From: Actinomycetes bacterium
GTDB taxonomy: Bacteria; Actinomycetota; Humimicrobiia; Humimicrobiales; Humimicrobiaceae
Direction of reading: 5' to 3'
Length of the DNA stretch: 51,675 nucleotides
Assembly: GCA_022396035.1 (NCBI GenBank)
Contig: JAIOXO010000012.1
Location: 1-51,675, forward strand
Each line of letters begins with the position of its first letter. The first letter of the stretch is position 1. The notes beneath the pieces are model-generated. The model did not search any database. It saw only the letters and a list, made by a program, of their open reading frames with translations, and was not told where the DNA came from. Of the stretch, positions 1-8,352 are shown piece after piece. Position numbers and translations under genes: made by a program.

Positions 1-2
1 GA

Positions 3-98
3 AGAATTACGCCTGAATATTTGATTTCTGCTTTTGGTATACATCCGTGGAACGCACACAGGTCTAAAAAAACAAAGTATAATCGGAAATATTATTAG
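3..98 (+). pseudogene. TatD-like hydrolase fragment, cut by left edge
   Basis: An open frame enters from the left edge and stops at 96-98. It contains the run AFGIHPWNA, which resembles the GIHP metal-site segment of TatD-family metal-dependent hydrolases. In that family roughly 200 further residues follow this motif, but here a stop comes after about 15. The gene therefore looks frameshifted or truncated. A neighbouring frame stays open to 132 (ending NEIIEEIKS) and may be the tail after a frameshift and deletion. The identification rests on one short motif. Confidence 0.35.
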
Positions 99-128
99 TG
101 ATAATGAAATTATCGAGGAAATAAAATC

Positions 129-286
129 TTAACGTTTTCTTATACCTACTATTAACACAAGGCCACCTATCACTATTTCCAGTATAGCACGCCATAATGG
201 CACATTAGCCCAGTCTAATTGAGGAAAAAGGCCTAAAATCCCACTGCTAGCAAGATAATTGCTGCAATTATTAATATCATTCCCAT
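129..286 (-). pseudogene. Small two-helix membrane protein broken by a frameshift
   Basis: Reading leftward from an ATG at 286, with AAAGGGG as a good ribosome binding site, the frame gives MGMILIIAAIILLAVGF and then a stop. Shifting by one base restores a frame that continues as GILGLFPQLDW..., through a second hydrophobic helix, and ends in GIRKR at 129. Together they would make a protein of about 55 residues with two membrane helices and a basic C-terminus. A one-base indel, real or from assembly, explains the break. The family and function are unknown to me. Confidence 0.5.
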
Positions 287-760
287 GATTTCCCCTTTAT
301 TATTTTTTATGTATTTACTTAAGTGCATATAATAAGATGCATATAATATTAGGATATTTCAATTCATAGATATAATATATTTTTAAAAATTACCTTGGCA
401 AATATATCTGAGATGGCTGAGCAGTATGGTCAGGATTAAAATGAGACAAATGAGTCCTATAAAAAAGGGCTTTTTTTAAATTAATATAAATTTAGCTAAA
501 TGACAAAAAGTGCTATCATCCTTTGGTGTCCCGTCTTCTCAATACTGGTCAGTAAATGACTCCAGATAAATAGATAATCCTGTATTATGGCCAACTTCTT
601 TCTCTGTATTCTCAGCGATGATAAAAGAAGTACCCTTAAAACCGGTGTGGGTTGTAAGTAATTATATTTCCCTAAACATATCATATATCATAACCATTGG
701 ACATTTTGATTTAAAGTTTTATAATACAAAAAATTTTATAAAGTATTTGAAGTTTTAAAT
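287..760. other. AT-rich stretch without a supportable gene
   Basis: No reading frame here has a ribosome binding site plus recognisable protein character. Open stretches on the minus strand around 496-684 lack any family motif I recognise. A weak hairpin is possible at 433-458 (AGGATT pairing with AGTCCT), followed by an A-run, GGGC and T-run at 460-477. This could be a degraded terminator or gene remnant. Confidence 0.4.
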
Positions 761-1252
761 ATGCATTTAAGTGTAACGCTTCTTATCTTATTATTAGCAA
801 TAATAGGTTTTTTAGGCTCACTTACCGGACTTGGCGAGACTAGCATTCTAGTTTCAATCCTTGTTTTTTTGGTCATTCCTATAAAAGAAACAATAGCAGC
901 AGGAATGATTGCCATTATTGGAAGTTCAAGCAGCTCAGCTTTATCATATATAAGAAATCAGATGGCCAATATCAGACTTGCGATGTTTCTTGAAATCTTT
1001 ACTGTAATTGGTGGAATTGCGGGAGCAACACTTACAGTATTAATTAATCCCGTTTTTCTTTATTTCTTTTTTGCATTATTTCTTGCCACTTCCTTTATTA
1101 AAATAAGATCAGGATCTCAAGATATCGCAAATGCCAAAGATAAAAGAGACTTTTTAACAAGGTGGCTTGCCTGCAATGGTTCATATTGTGACAAGTCATG
1201 CGATAAAGAAATAGAGTATTATTCAAAAAATACCTTACTGGGTGGGATATAG
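761..1252 (+). pseudogene. Truncated TSUP (TauE/SafE) permease, N-terminal half only
   Basis: The 163-residue product has the hydrophobic N-terminal half of a sulfite/organosulfonate-type TSUP permease: GFLGSLTGLGE near residue 16, then helices to about residue 125. The usual GGG of the first motif reads GET. A soluble linker with GSYCDKSCDKEIEYY matches the loop that normally joins the two halves. It stops at LLGGI, exactly where the second transmembrane half should begin. No continuation is visible in other frames after 1252. It lacks a clear ribosome binding site. A family member with an intact GGG motif lies at the right end of the window. I infer a dead or half-size gene, perhaps in AT-rich transferred DNA. 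Confidence 0.65.
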
Positions 1253-1342
1253 ATCAGTTAAAAATTCTTTTTCAGATATTTGTTTTTAATATACAATGTA
1301 TTCAAGTGAATGGGCTCAACCCAACACAATTTTTGGATAGTT

Positions 1343-1360
1343 CAGTTTATATATAAACTG
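1343..1360. promoter_or_regulatory. Perfect 18-bp palindrome upstream of the cation ATPase
   Basis: CAGTTTATATATAAACTG is a perfect inverted repeat 54 bp upstream of the ATPase start. A TATAAT hexamer follows at 1372-1377, so the palindrome would overlap or touch its -35 region, as expected for a repressor or activator operator. No regulator gene is adjacent. Confidence 0.45.
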
Positions 1361-1414
1361 TAAAATTTGAATATAATTTCTCTCTTATGTTCGAATTAAT
1401 AGAATGGTTTTATT

Positions 1415-4207
1415 ATGAATTATTATGAATTAGACAAAGAACAGTTATTTAAGGAATTAAAAGTAGAACAACATGGGCTTTCTAAGGAAGAAGCATCAAA
1501 AAGACTTGAAGTTTATGGTCCTAACTTAATAAAGGAAAAGAAAAAAAGGCCCCTTATTTTAAGATTTTTAAGTAATTTCATTCACTTACTTGCTCTTATA
1601 CTCTGGGTTGCAGCATTTTTGTGTTTTATACCAAGATTAAATATGCCCCAGCTTGGATATGCAATAATAATTGTAATAGTTATCAATGCAGTTTTTAGTT
1701 TTTTGCAGGAATACAGAGCCGAAAAAGCTCTTGAGGCCTTAAAAAAAATGCTACCATCATATTCAAAAGTATTAAGAGGTGGTGAGGTAATGGAAGTTTT
1801 TTCAAAGGAACTTGTACCAGGAGACATATTAGTTCTCAGTGAAGGTGATAATGTTTCAGCTGATGCCAGGATAATTGAGGCATTTGATATAAGAACCAAT
1901 AATTCTGTCCTTACAGGAGAATCTGATCCGCAAAGAAAAAGTACTACAGCAATCATAGGAAGTAATGTTGATCCATTAAGATTAACAAATGTCGTTTATG
2001 CTGGCACAAGCATTTCTTCTGGAAGCGGTCAGGCAATAGTATATGCTACAGGAATGAGTACAGAATTTGGAAAAATCGCAAACCTTACCCAGAACGTAAA
2101 GGAAGATTTAAGCCCTCTGCAAAAGGAAATAAATAAGGCAAGCCAATTACTGATTTATATTGCAGTTGGGGTGGGTGTTTTCTTTTTCATATTATCGCTT
2201 ACGGTTCTTAAGCTTGGATTTCTTACTTCTTTTATATTTGCAATTGGAATCCTTGTAGCTTTTATACCGGAAGGTCTTCTTCCTACTGTAACTCTGGCAC
2301 TTGCAATGGGTGTGCAGCGAATGGCAAAAAGACATGCCCTTATAAAAAAGCTATCTTCGGTGGAAACACTTGGCAGCACTACAGTTATCTGCACTGATAA
2401 AACGGGGACACTTACACAGAATGAAATGACAGTAAGGGAAATCTGGACAAATGAATCAAGTTATGAGGTTTCAGGAGTAGGTTATAATCCTTCCGGGGAT
2501 TTTATTTATAATAGTAAATCTCTGTCAGAAAATGAAGTTTTTAAAGAAATGAAATTGCTGTCCCGTTCGATGTCTTACTGCAATAATGCAAGACTTTATC
2601 TTGATAAGAATACAAATCAATGGGTAATTAAAGGCGATCCCACCGAAGGAGCATTACTTGTTGTTGCCAAGAAGGCAGGATTTTATTATGAAACTGAACT
2701 CAATAATGAACCAAGAGTACATCTTTTGCCTTTTGATTCAAACCGTAAAAGAATGAGCTCTATACACGATACATCTGAAGGCATGCTTGCATTTGTAAAA
2801 GGAGCACCCAAAGAAATGCTTGCACTGTGCAGCCGGATAAATATTAATGGCGAAGTTAAAAATTTAACAAAAGACATTCTTAACGATATTTTAAAATATA
2901 ATGATGATTACGCAAGAAGGGCATTGCGTGTACTTGCGCTAGCATATACGGATGTAAGCAACATTAAAGAAGATTTTACCATTCAAAATGTTGAAAAAGA
3001 TCTTATTTTTCTTGGTCTTGTTGCCATGATAGATCCTCCAAGACCCGAGGTGGAAGCTGCAGTAAAGGACTGCTTTAGGGCAGGGATTAAAATAATAATG
3101 ATTACAGGAGACTATGGCTTAACTGCTGAAGCAATCGCAAGAAGAATTGGCATAGTGAAAGGTAAATCACGAATATATCTCGGAATGGATATAGAGGAAA
3201 TGGATGATAAATATTTAAAGGAAGTTTTGAAACAGGAGAATATAATATTTGCGAGAGTTTCACCTGAAAATAAAATGAAGATTGCGCTGGCTTTAAAGAA
3301 GAACGGCCACATTGTTGCAATGACTGGAGATGGTGTAAATGATGCGCCTGCATTAAAAGCTGCAGATATAGGAATAGCAATGGGTATAGCTGGCACAGAT
3401 GTAGCACGTGAAGCTGCTGATATTATTTTAACCGATGATAATTTTGCAAGCATTGTAAACGCAATTGAAGAAGGTCGTGCAGTATTTGAAAATCTTCGAA
3501 AATTTATTCATTACATCCTTACGAGCAATATTCCTGAAGTGGTACCTTTTATAATGATGGTGCTTTTTAAAATTCCATTGCCACTTACAATTATGCAAAT
3601 TCTTGCAATAGATTTGGGCACTGATTTATTGCCCTCACTTGCTCTTGCAGCAGAACCGCCGGAACCGGGTATAATGGCAAAACCTCCCAGGCCTCGCAAT
3701 GAAAGACTTTTAACCGGTAAAAACCTGGCAAGAGCTTATTTTTTCCTGGGACCGGTTGAAGCAGCAGTTTCGCTGATTGCTTATTTTATAATTTTTCATG
3801 ATAATGGATATACCTTTGCAAAACTTAGAGAACTTGGGGCAAATCCCGAAATTTATAAAAATAATATTATTTACCAGCAGGCTACTTCAGCAAGTCTTGC
3901 TGCAATAATAATGGCACAAATTGGCAATGCATTTGCATGGAGATCAAATTATAATTCAGTATTCAAAATTGGATTTTTTAAAAACAAGTTATTATTCTGG
4001 GGTATTTTAGGAGAAGTAATAATTATTAATGCACTTATTTATATTCCAAAATTAAACACAGTATTTAACCTTTATCCATTTAGCTGGCATTACTGGTTTA
4101 TTTTAATAGCATTTATTCCATCGGTACTGATATTTGAAGAATTAAGAAAATTAAATATAAGAGTTGTAAATAAGAAGACATCCAGGTCATCAAATGTTGC
4201 AGCTTAA
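1415..4207 (+). CDS. P-type cation-transporting ATPase, type IIC-like
   Basis: This 930-residue protein pumps cations across the membrane using ATP. Visible motifs are TGES (167-170, actuator), PEGLLP in helix M4 (285-290), the phosphorylated Asp328 in DKTGTLT, KGDPTEG near 407, KGAPKEM near 462 (nucleotide domain) and MTGDGVNDAP (636-645). Helix M5 reads SNIPEVVPF and M6 AIDLGTDLLP with Asp733 and Asp737. Those two segments match Na+,K+-ATPase-type (IIC) pumps better than the Ca2+ SERCA type; the actual ion is my inference. An N-terminal cation_ATPase_N domain spans about 1-70. No strong ribosome binding site precedes the ATG. An 18-bp palindrome upstream may control it. Two RCK proteins follow 155 bp downstream, fitting Na+/K+ homeostasis. 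Confidence 0.9.
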   Translation: MNYYELDKEQLFKELKVEQHGLSKEEASKRLEVYGPNLIKEKKKRPLILRFLSNFIHLLALILWVAAFLCFIPRLNMPQLGYAIIIVIVINAVFSFLQEYRAEKALEALKKMLPSYSKVLRGGEVMEVFSKELVPGDILVLSEGDNVSADARIIEAFDIRTNNSVLTGESDPQRKSTTAIIGSNVDPLRLTNVVYAGTSISSGSGQAIVYATGMSTEFGKIANLTQNVKEDLSPLQKEINKASQLLIYIAVGVGVFFFILSLTVLKLGFLTSFIFAIGILVAFIPEGLLPTVTLALAMGVQRMAKRHALIKKLSSVETLGSTTVICTDKTGTLTQNEMTVREIWTNESSYEVSGVGYNPSGDFIYNSKSLSENEVFKEMKLLSRSMSYCNNARLYLDKNTNQWVIKGDPTEGALLVVAKKAGFYYETELNNEPRVHLLPFDSNRKRMSSIHDTSEGMLAFVKGAPKEMLALCSRININGEVKNLTKDILNDILKYNDDYARRALRVLALAYTDVSNIKEDFTIQNVEKDLIFLGLVAMIDPPRPEVEAAVKDCFRAGIKIIMITGDYGLTAEAIARRIGIVKGKSRIYLGMDIEEMDDKYLKEVLKQENIIFARVSPENKMKIALALKKNGHIVAMTGDGVNDAPALKAADIGIAMGIAGTDVAREAADIILTDDNFASIVNAIEEGRAVFENLRKFIHYILTSNIPEVVPFIMMVLFKIPLPLTIMQILAIDLGTDLLPSLALAAEPPEPGIMAKPPRPRNERLLTGKNLARAYFFLGPVEAAVSLIAYFIIFHDNGYTFAKLRELGANPEIYKNNIIYQQATSASLAAIIMAQIGNAFAWRSNYNSVFKIGFFKNKLLFWGILGEVIIINALIYIPKLNTVFNLYPFSWHYWFILIAFIPSVLIFEELRKLNIRVVNKKTSRSSNVAA

Positions 4208-4361
4208 TACCTTTTATTTAATTGGTATAAATAATACATAATTTAAAAAAATAAGTTAAAATGTGATTATTAAAATAAAATTAATCTGGAATGGTTCCAA
4301 TTTAGAAAAAATTCTAAAGCAAAATAAGTAAAGATTTAATCCTTAAGAAAAAAGGTGAAAA

Positions 4362-5009
4362 ATGCAAATAGTAATAATGGGCTGTGGAAGAGTAGGTGCC
4401 CAGTTGGCAAACCTTCTCTCAGTTGATGGGCATAAGGTAAGTATCATAGATCGGGACCCCAAATCATTTAAAAGGCTTGGAAAGAGTTTCAAGGGAGAAA
4501 AAATAACAGGCTTTGGATATGATAAGGGGGTACTTGAAAAAGCAGGAATTGAACATGCAGATGCTTTTGCTTCGGTTACGCAGGGAGATAATAGGAATAT
4601 AGTTGGTGCACTGATTGCAAAAAGGGAATATCAGGTTCCTATAGTAGTTGCAAGGATTTATGATCCTATAAGAGCAATTGCTTATAATAGATTGGGCATC
4701 ACTACTATTTCACCTACAAGATGGGGCGCTAATAAGATAAAGGAGCTTATCTGCTATTCAAACATTTCAACGCAATTGAGTCTGGGCAATGGCGAAGTAG
4801 AGTTAATAGAAATAGAAGTTTCACCAAGTCTTACAGGTCATAGAAGTGAAGAAATTAATGTTCCTGGTGAAATAATGGTTGCTGCAATAACAAGACTCGG
4901 TAGAGCATTTGTACCTGTTGCCGGGACTGTAATGAATGATGGTGACCTGCTTCTTGTCGCGGTAGCTTCAAGTGCTATTCCGCAATTTAAGAGAATTTTA
5001 GGAATTTAG
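4362..5009 (+). CDS. TrkA/KtrA-like RCK potassium-channel regulator
   Basis: This cytoplasmic 215-residue protein gates a K+ transporter in response to bound nucleotide. It has a Rossmann RCK_N domain (about 1-120) with GCGRVG at residues 7-12 and an acidic strand end (IIDRD), followed by an RCK_C (TrkA_C) domain from about 135 to the end. AAAGGTG lies just before the ATG. The second RCK protein starts 7 bp after its stop, so they form one operon like the ceoB/ceoC pairs of some bacteria. No TrkH/KtrB membrane subunit is in the window. Co-location with a IIC-like ATPase suggests a monovalent-cation module. Confidence 0.85.
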   Translation: MQIVIMGCGRVGAQLANLLSVDGHKVSIIDRDPKSFKRLGKSFKGEKITGFGYDKGVLEKAGIEHADAFASVTQGDNRNIVGALIAKREYQVPIVVARIYDPIRAIAYNRLGITTISPTRWGANKIKELICYSNISTQLSLGNGEVELIEIEVSPSLTGHRSEEINVPGEIMVAAITRLGRAFVPVAGTVMNDGDLLLVAVASSAIPQFKRILGI

Positions 5010-5016
5010 GGGGAAT

Positions 5017-5436
5017 ATGAATATTTTAATCATAGGAGCCGGCAAAATAGGAACAAGCCTTTCAAAAGATATGTCAGATAGAGGGCATAAGGTAAAAATA
5101 ATTGAAAAAAGTGAAAAAGTTTGCAATGGTTTTGAAAAAATTACCAATGTTGAAATAATATGTGGTGATGGTTGTGACCTTCAGATTCTTGAAGCTGCCG
5201 GTATTAAAATTGCTGATGTGATAGCGACAGTGACTGGTGATGATGAAGATAACCTGGTAGTAGCCCAGCTTGCTAAATTGCAGCCAAACAGGCCAAAAGT
5301 GGTTGCAATAATAAATGACCCCAGGAATGCATGGCTTTATAAAAAAAGCTGGGGAATTGATGCAGCTGAGAGTCCTACTTCTCTTATATCCAAATTGATT
5401 GAGGAAGATATTGACAAAAAAAGTACTTCTATCTGA
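5017..5436 (+). CDS. Short RCK_N-only TrkA-like protein
   Basis: The 139 residues form a single nucleotide-binding RCK_N domain with GAGKIGTSL near residue 7, IIEKSEKV at the second strand and GDGCDLQ near 54. Family partners usually carry an additional RCK_C domain of about 80 residues, absent here. The C-terminus (SLISKLIEEDIDKKS) resembles a natural helix end rather than a frameshift. GGGG precedes the ATG. It is translated directly after the full-length RCK gene and probably forms a mixed RCK ring with it. Confidence 0.8.
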   Translation: MNILIIGAGKIGTSLSKDMSDRGHKVKIIEKSEKVCNGFEKITNVEIICGDGCDLQILEAAGIKIADVIATVTGDDEDNLVVAQLAKLQPNRPKVVAIINDPRNAWLYKKSWGIDAAESPTSLISKLIEEDIDKKSTSI

Positions 5437-5536
5437 TGATCATTAAAATTTTACAGAACTTCCTACCTTTATGGTATCGTCTTATCTTTTGAAAGGGCTA
5501 ATATATTTTAGATACCTTTAACATACATGTCCGAAG

Positions 5537-5567
5537 TGGCTGCCCCGAGTTACAAAATTTCGAACCA
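5537..5567. repeat. 31-bp element, copy A
   Basis: Begins TGGCTGCCCC and ends TTTCGAACCA. It matches copy D (7154-7184) at 28 of 31 positions. The core can fold as GTT-CGAAA / TTTTG-AAC. It lies 39 bp beyond the mazF stop. Confidence 0.6.
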
Positions 5568-5606
5568 GGTTTTTAATTTATTATTTGAAATAAAAAAACT
5601 TTTTTA

Positions 5607-5930
5607 TTAATCAACTAGCATTTCTTTTAAAACTCTCTTAATCTCTACAATCTCTCTGTCATTTAATTGACCAGCTTTTTCCTTCAGTCTTATCTTATCT
5701 ACTGTCCTAATTTGATCAAGTACTATCCAGCCTGTCTTTTTTTTAAAATTAATTTTAATTCTTGTAGGATACTGCCTTGATTTTGTGGTCATAGGTGCAA
5801 TAATAATGGTACTTATATTTAAATTCATCTCGTTAGGCGATAAAATAACACAAGGTCTAACCTTTTTTATTTCATGGCCTTTGGTTGGATTGAGGTCTAT
5901 CCAAAAAATATCATATTGGTAAATTACCAT
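5607..5930 (-). CDS. mazF: MazF/PemK-type endoribonuclease toxin
   Basis: At 107 residues this matches the length of MazF/PemK toxins, which cut mRNA at short sequence motifs. Hallmarks are YDIFWIDLNPTKGHEIKKVRPC (residues 6-27, with the conserved GxExxxxRP pattern), VILSP, the TKSRQYPTRI stretch and GWIVLDQIRTVDK near residue 67. It overlaps the antitoxin gene by 7 bp, the normal antitoxin-first arrangement. Expression should be governed by the MazE promoter upstream. Nothing suggests inactivation. The target sequence of the RNase cannot be predicted. Confidence 0.9.
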   Translation of the reverse strand: MVIYQYDIFWIDLNPTKGHEIKKVRPCVILSPNEMNLNISTIIIAPMTTKSRQYPTRIKINFKKKTGWIVLDQIRTVDKIRLKEKAGQLNDREIVEIKRVLKEMLVD

Positions 5931-6166
5931 TCCCAGTCCTTATCAAAATCATTTCCTTCATTAATTAGCAGATCATCTTCACTTGCTTTGTGCATTTTCT
6001 TAAAACTGGCTCCCCATCCTTTTCTTTTTTCCTTAACAGCTTCAATAATTAATTTTTTATTTACTACTTTTATTTCTATCTCATTGTCAAGCTTGCACTC
6101 CTTAATTATATGAGAGTTTATCCTTATCCCTCTAGAATTGCCTATCTTAATTAATTTTGACTTCAT
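5924..6166 (-). CDS. mazE: MazE-type AbrB-fold antitoxin
   Basis: This 80-residue protein begins with an AbrB/SpoVT DNA-binding domain (KLIKIGNSRGIRI near residue 4, EIKVVNKKLII near 31), followed by a charged tail rich in Asp, Glu and Trp that would wrap the toxin. It would neutralise MazF and repress its own promoter. GGAGAAAC precedes the ATG. The product overlaps mazF by 7 bp, so both are made from one message. Confidence 0.88.
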   Translation of the reverse strand: MKSKLIKIGNSRGIRINSHIIKECKLDNEIEIKVVNKKLIIEAVKEKRKGWGASFKKMHKASEDDLLINEGNDFDKDWEW

Positions 6167-6181
6167 AGTTTCTCCATTTTT

Positions 6182-6231
6182 TTGTAATTATATTGTAATT
6201 ACATTATAGATTTAACCATATGAAATTGCAA
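6182..6231 (-). promoter_or_regulatory. mazEF promoter with tandem operator half-turn repeats
   Basis: On the minus strand TTGCAA (6226-6231) and TATAAT (6203-6208) are separated by 17 bp, a near-consensus vegetative promoter. Immediately downstream lie the palindrome TGTAATTACA (6194-6203) and a near copy (6183-6192). Their centres are 11 bp apart, one helical turn, which suits cooperative AbrB-fold repressor binding and autoregulation. Confidence 0.65.
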
Positions 6232-6249
6232 GTTGTTATCGGTCTAAAA

Positions 6250-6280
6250 TGGCTGGGGACTGTGAACAGAGTTAGAACCA
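6250..6280. repeat. 31-bp element, copy B (divergent)
   Basis: Same length and ends as copies A and D (TGGCTG... and ...GAACCA) but only 19 of 31 positions match copy A. It sits 46 bp beyond the stop of the ICMT-like gene and just upstream of the mazEF promoter. Taken alone it would not be convincing. Confidence 0.35.
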
Positions 6281-6326
6281 GGATGATTGGTTTAAATGAG
6301 GATATTTCTATACCAGAATTGAGTTT

Positions 6327-6905
6327 TTAATATCTCATTTTCCTGTTTCTGAATATTCCCAAAAAGAAATTCCACATAGGAACCTTCTTCATATATTCAA
6401 TATATTCACTACCAAACTTTTCGATATTATATCTGTCTTCAACTCCTGAGGCTATATAAAATAATATAACTGTAACAATACCAATTATTATTAGAGCAAT
6501 TGCTTGATAGGCAAATAAAAATCCTATAGTAATTAATGAAAGTCCCACATATAGAGGGTGCCTCAATATTTTAAATATTCCTTTATGTATCATTCTGGTA
6601 GTATCTTCCAGACCTGATGTTGGTTTACCAATACGCTTTAAACTTACAAATGAAGATGCTATAAGAAATGTGCCAGCTATAAAAAAGATTATGAATATAT
6701 ACTGTAGATAAGTAATATCAGCTCTTTTGAACATAAAATTATCAAAGCTGGTCAACCCCAAGACAATTACAGAAATGAAAAGCCCTATACCAATTTCAGC
6801 AAATATTTCAAATCTTTTACGCTTTTTTGTACCTCTGGGCAAACATCTTATCAGAATTGCTATTCCTACTACACAGATTATTATATATGAAATAAAAGGC
6901 TTCAT
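6327..6905 (-). CDS. ICMT/PEMT-like integral membrane methyltransferase
   Basis: The 192-residue protein has about five membrane helices and the C-terminal signature of isoprenylcysteine carboxyl methyltransferase / phospholipid methyltransferase families: ILRHPLYVGLSL near residue 114, then VEDRYNIEKFGSEYIEYMKKVP near 154. In these families the RHPxYxG and E-E pair bind S-adenosylmethionine. The natural substrate is unknown; bacteria lack prenylated proteins of the eukaryotic kind, so a lipid or small hydrophobic thiol/acid is possible. It stands alone on the minus strand between 31-bp elements B and C. No good ribosome binding site is visible. Confidence 0.8.
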   Translation of the reverse strand: MKPFISYIIICVVGIAILIRCLPRGTKKRKRFEIFAEIGIGLFISVIVLGLTSFDNFMFKRADITYLQYIFIIFFIAGTFLIASSFVSLKRIGKPTSGLEDTTRMIHKGIFKILRHPLYVGLSLITIGFLFAYQAIALIIIGIVTVILFYIASGVEDRYNIEKFGSEYIEYMKKVPMWNFFLGIFRNRKMRY

Positions 6906-7017
6906 TATCGTTAAAAATAATCAATATATATTTCTAAATTATTATCATATAACCATAACCATTATATTTCAATTTAATGAATTTTTTAAAATAACGGTTT
7001 AAAAGTCTTTGATAGTC

Positions 7018-7048
7018 TGGCTTGGGATATTGAACACATTTCGAACTA
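7018..7048. repeat. 31-bp element, copy C (divergent)
   Basis: Begins TGGCTTGGGA and ends TTTCGAACTA. It matches copy D at 17 of 31 positions, mostly at the two ends. It lies upstream of the ICMT-like gene; between it and copy D is a 105-bp stretch with no gene. Confidence 0.4.
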
Positions 7049-7153
7049 AATATTACTAGGATATTATAGGGTTATCCTTAAAAGTAAGCTCACTAAATAC
7101 TTCACTTGGAATAGAATCATAATAAAAGATATATTTGTTTTATTTGTACATGC

Positions 7154-7184
7154 TGGCTGCCCCGGGTTGCGAAATTTCGAACCA
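7154..7184. repeat. 31-bp element, copy D
   Basis: Begins TGGCTGCCCC and ends TTTCGAACCA. The core GGTTGCGAAATTTCGAACC is a near-perfect palindrome with one unpaired G. It lies 23 bp beyond the stop of the HEPN/Abi-like gene, and similarity to copy A extends to a nearby ACATG on its outer side. Confidence 0.6.
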
Positions 7185-7207
7185 ATTTTTGAAAGAAATC
7201 AATAAAA

Positions 7208-8269
7208 TTAGGAGCCTGATTTTTTAATCTCTAAAAGTCTGATTAAATATAAAGAAAATTCAATTGTCATATTTCTACTTAATCTCGCATCTTCCCGTTT
7301 TGATTTTAATCGGTGTGATCCCTTATTTGACAGAAAATGTCTAAGGCTAGAAAGTAACTTTGCCTGATCATCTGAAATTAATCCCGATTCTTTAAATAAA
7401 GTTGCTACCTTATCAGAGTTCTTTTCATCTCCGCTTCTCCATTTATTTATATTTATTGTTTTTGCTATTTGTTCATAAAGCCTCTCTGTAAAGCTTCTTA
7501 ATAAATCAATACAATTTTTATGGTCAAAGTCATCTCTCGCAACAGTCAATTTTTTATCAATCTTTTCTAGAGTTTCTTCTAGGTCATCAGGAAAACTAAA
7601 TCTTCTAAACTCTTTTGTAAGCTCCTTTTTATCTAAATTTATCTCTAAATCTATCCCGCTTTCTAAATGAGAATCTAAATCCTTAATTAATAATTCATTA
7701 GACTGATTGAATAATTTACTCCATATTTTAATATGATCTTCATACAAGCTTGGGTATTTTCTATATTTACTTCCTATTTTATTATTAGCATCAAGAGCAT
7801 CATTAAACCAGTTATATATTCTTTCAATTTGCAATGTTGAAAAAATGTTCCATTCATTTTTGAGTATATGAATAAGTAATTCAAATTGCTTTAACGCTAA
7901 TTTGTTATTATAGTCTTCATAACCATCTATTATAAGGTTAAAAGCTTCATCAAATGACCCGATATGTATCAAGGTATTAAATATTGTTGGACCAATAACA
8001 AAATTTGATTTTGTTAATCTTTCTAATAATATATTTTTAAAATATGTTTTATCAGAGATTGATAAATTCAAAAAAAGTTTTCTAAGAAGAATTACCTGTT
8101 TATTTGCAAAATCAAAATCTTCGGGATACTGTTCTATATTGACTTCACTTCCCTGATCTGCGTATATGTATCTTTTGTGATTTCCAGTAATAATATAATT
8201 ATTAGAATCTTCGACATAGACATTATTCAAGATAAGGTCTATTTTTTGCACAATTAATTCTTTTTTCAT
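7208..8269 (-). CDS. Orphan protein with HEPN/Abi-like C-terminal domain
   Basis: I do not recognise the first 230 residues of this 353-aa protein: they are helical, AT-rich-codon, charged and contain no membrane segment. The last 110 residues look like the helical HEPN/Abi_C type: DHKNCIDLLRSFTERLYEQI (249-268), then SSLRHFLSNKGSHRL (307-321) with Arg310 and His319, then a final amphipathic helix. HEPN proteins are often RNases in phage defence or toxin systems, with an R-x4-6-H motif; here the R-to-H spacing is larger, so catalysis is uncertain. The gene stands alone, without a ribosome binding site, beside mazEF in the AT-rich island. A defence role is inference from domain shape and context. 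Confidence 0.6.
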   Translation of the reverse strand: MKKELIVQKIDLILNNVYVEDSNNYIITGNHKRYIYADQGSEVNIEQYPEDFDFANKQVILLRKLFLNLSISDKTYFKNILLERLTKSNFVIGPTIFNTLIHIGSFDEAFNLIIDGYEDYNNKLALKQFELLIHILKNEWNIFSTLQIERIYNWFNDALDANNKIGSKYRKYPSLYEDHIKIWSKLFNQSNELLIKDLDSHLESGIDLEINLDKKELTKEFRRFSFPDDLEETLEKIDKKLTVARDDFDHKNCIDLLRSFTERLYEQIAKTININKWRSGDEKNSDKVATLFKESGLISDDQAKLLSSLRHFLSNKGSHRLKSKREDARLSRNMTIEFSLYLIRLLEIKKSGS

Positions 8270-8352
8270 ATTTTATTATTAAATTTAAATGTAAATTCAT
8301 ATTATAATAATACAGTAAAACATAAAAGTATTTGTTTATTTTAGAATTGTAA

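Noticed and set aside
496-684. 62-residue minus-strand open frame
   Set aside because: No ribosome binding site, no family resemblance, and a neighbouring frame is equally protein-like; probably chance or remnant.
4208-4361. Riboswitch (for example c-di-AMP type) ahead of the RCK operon
   Set aside because: Only short AT-rich inverted repeats are present; no conserved riboswitch motif could be recognised.
5537-7184. The 31-bp elements as tRNA 3' ends
   Set aside because: They share TTCGAA and a terminal CCA, but the distance from the loop to CCA is five bases too long and no T-stem pairing is possible.
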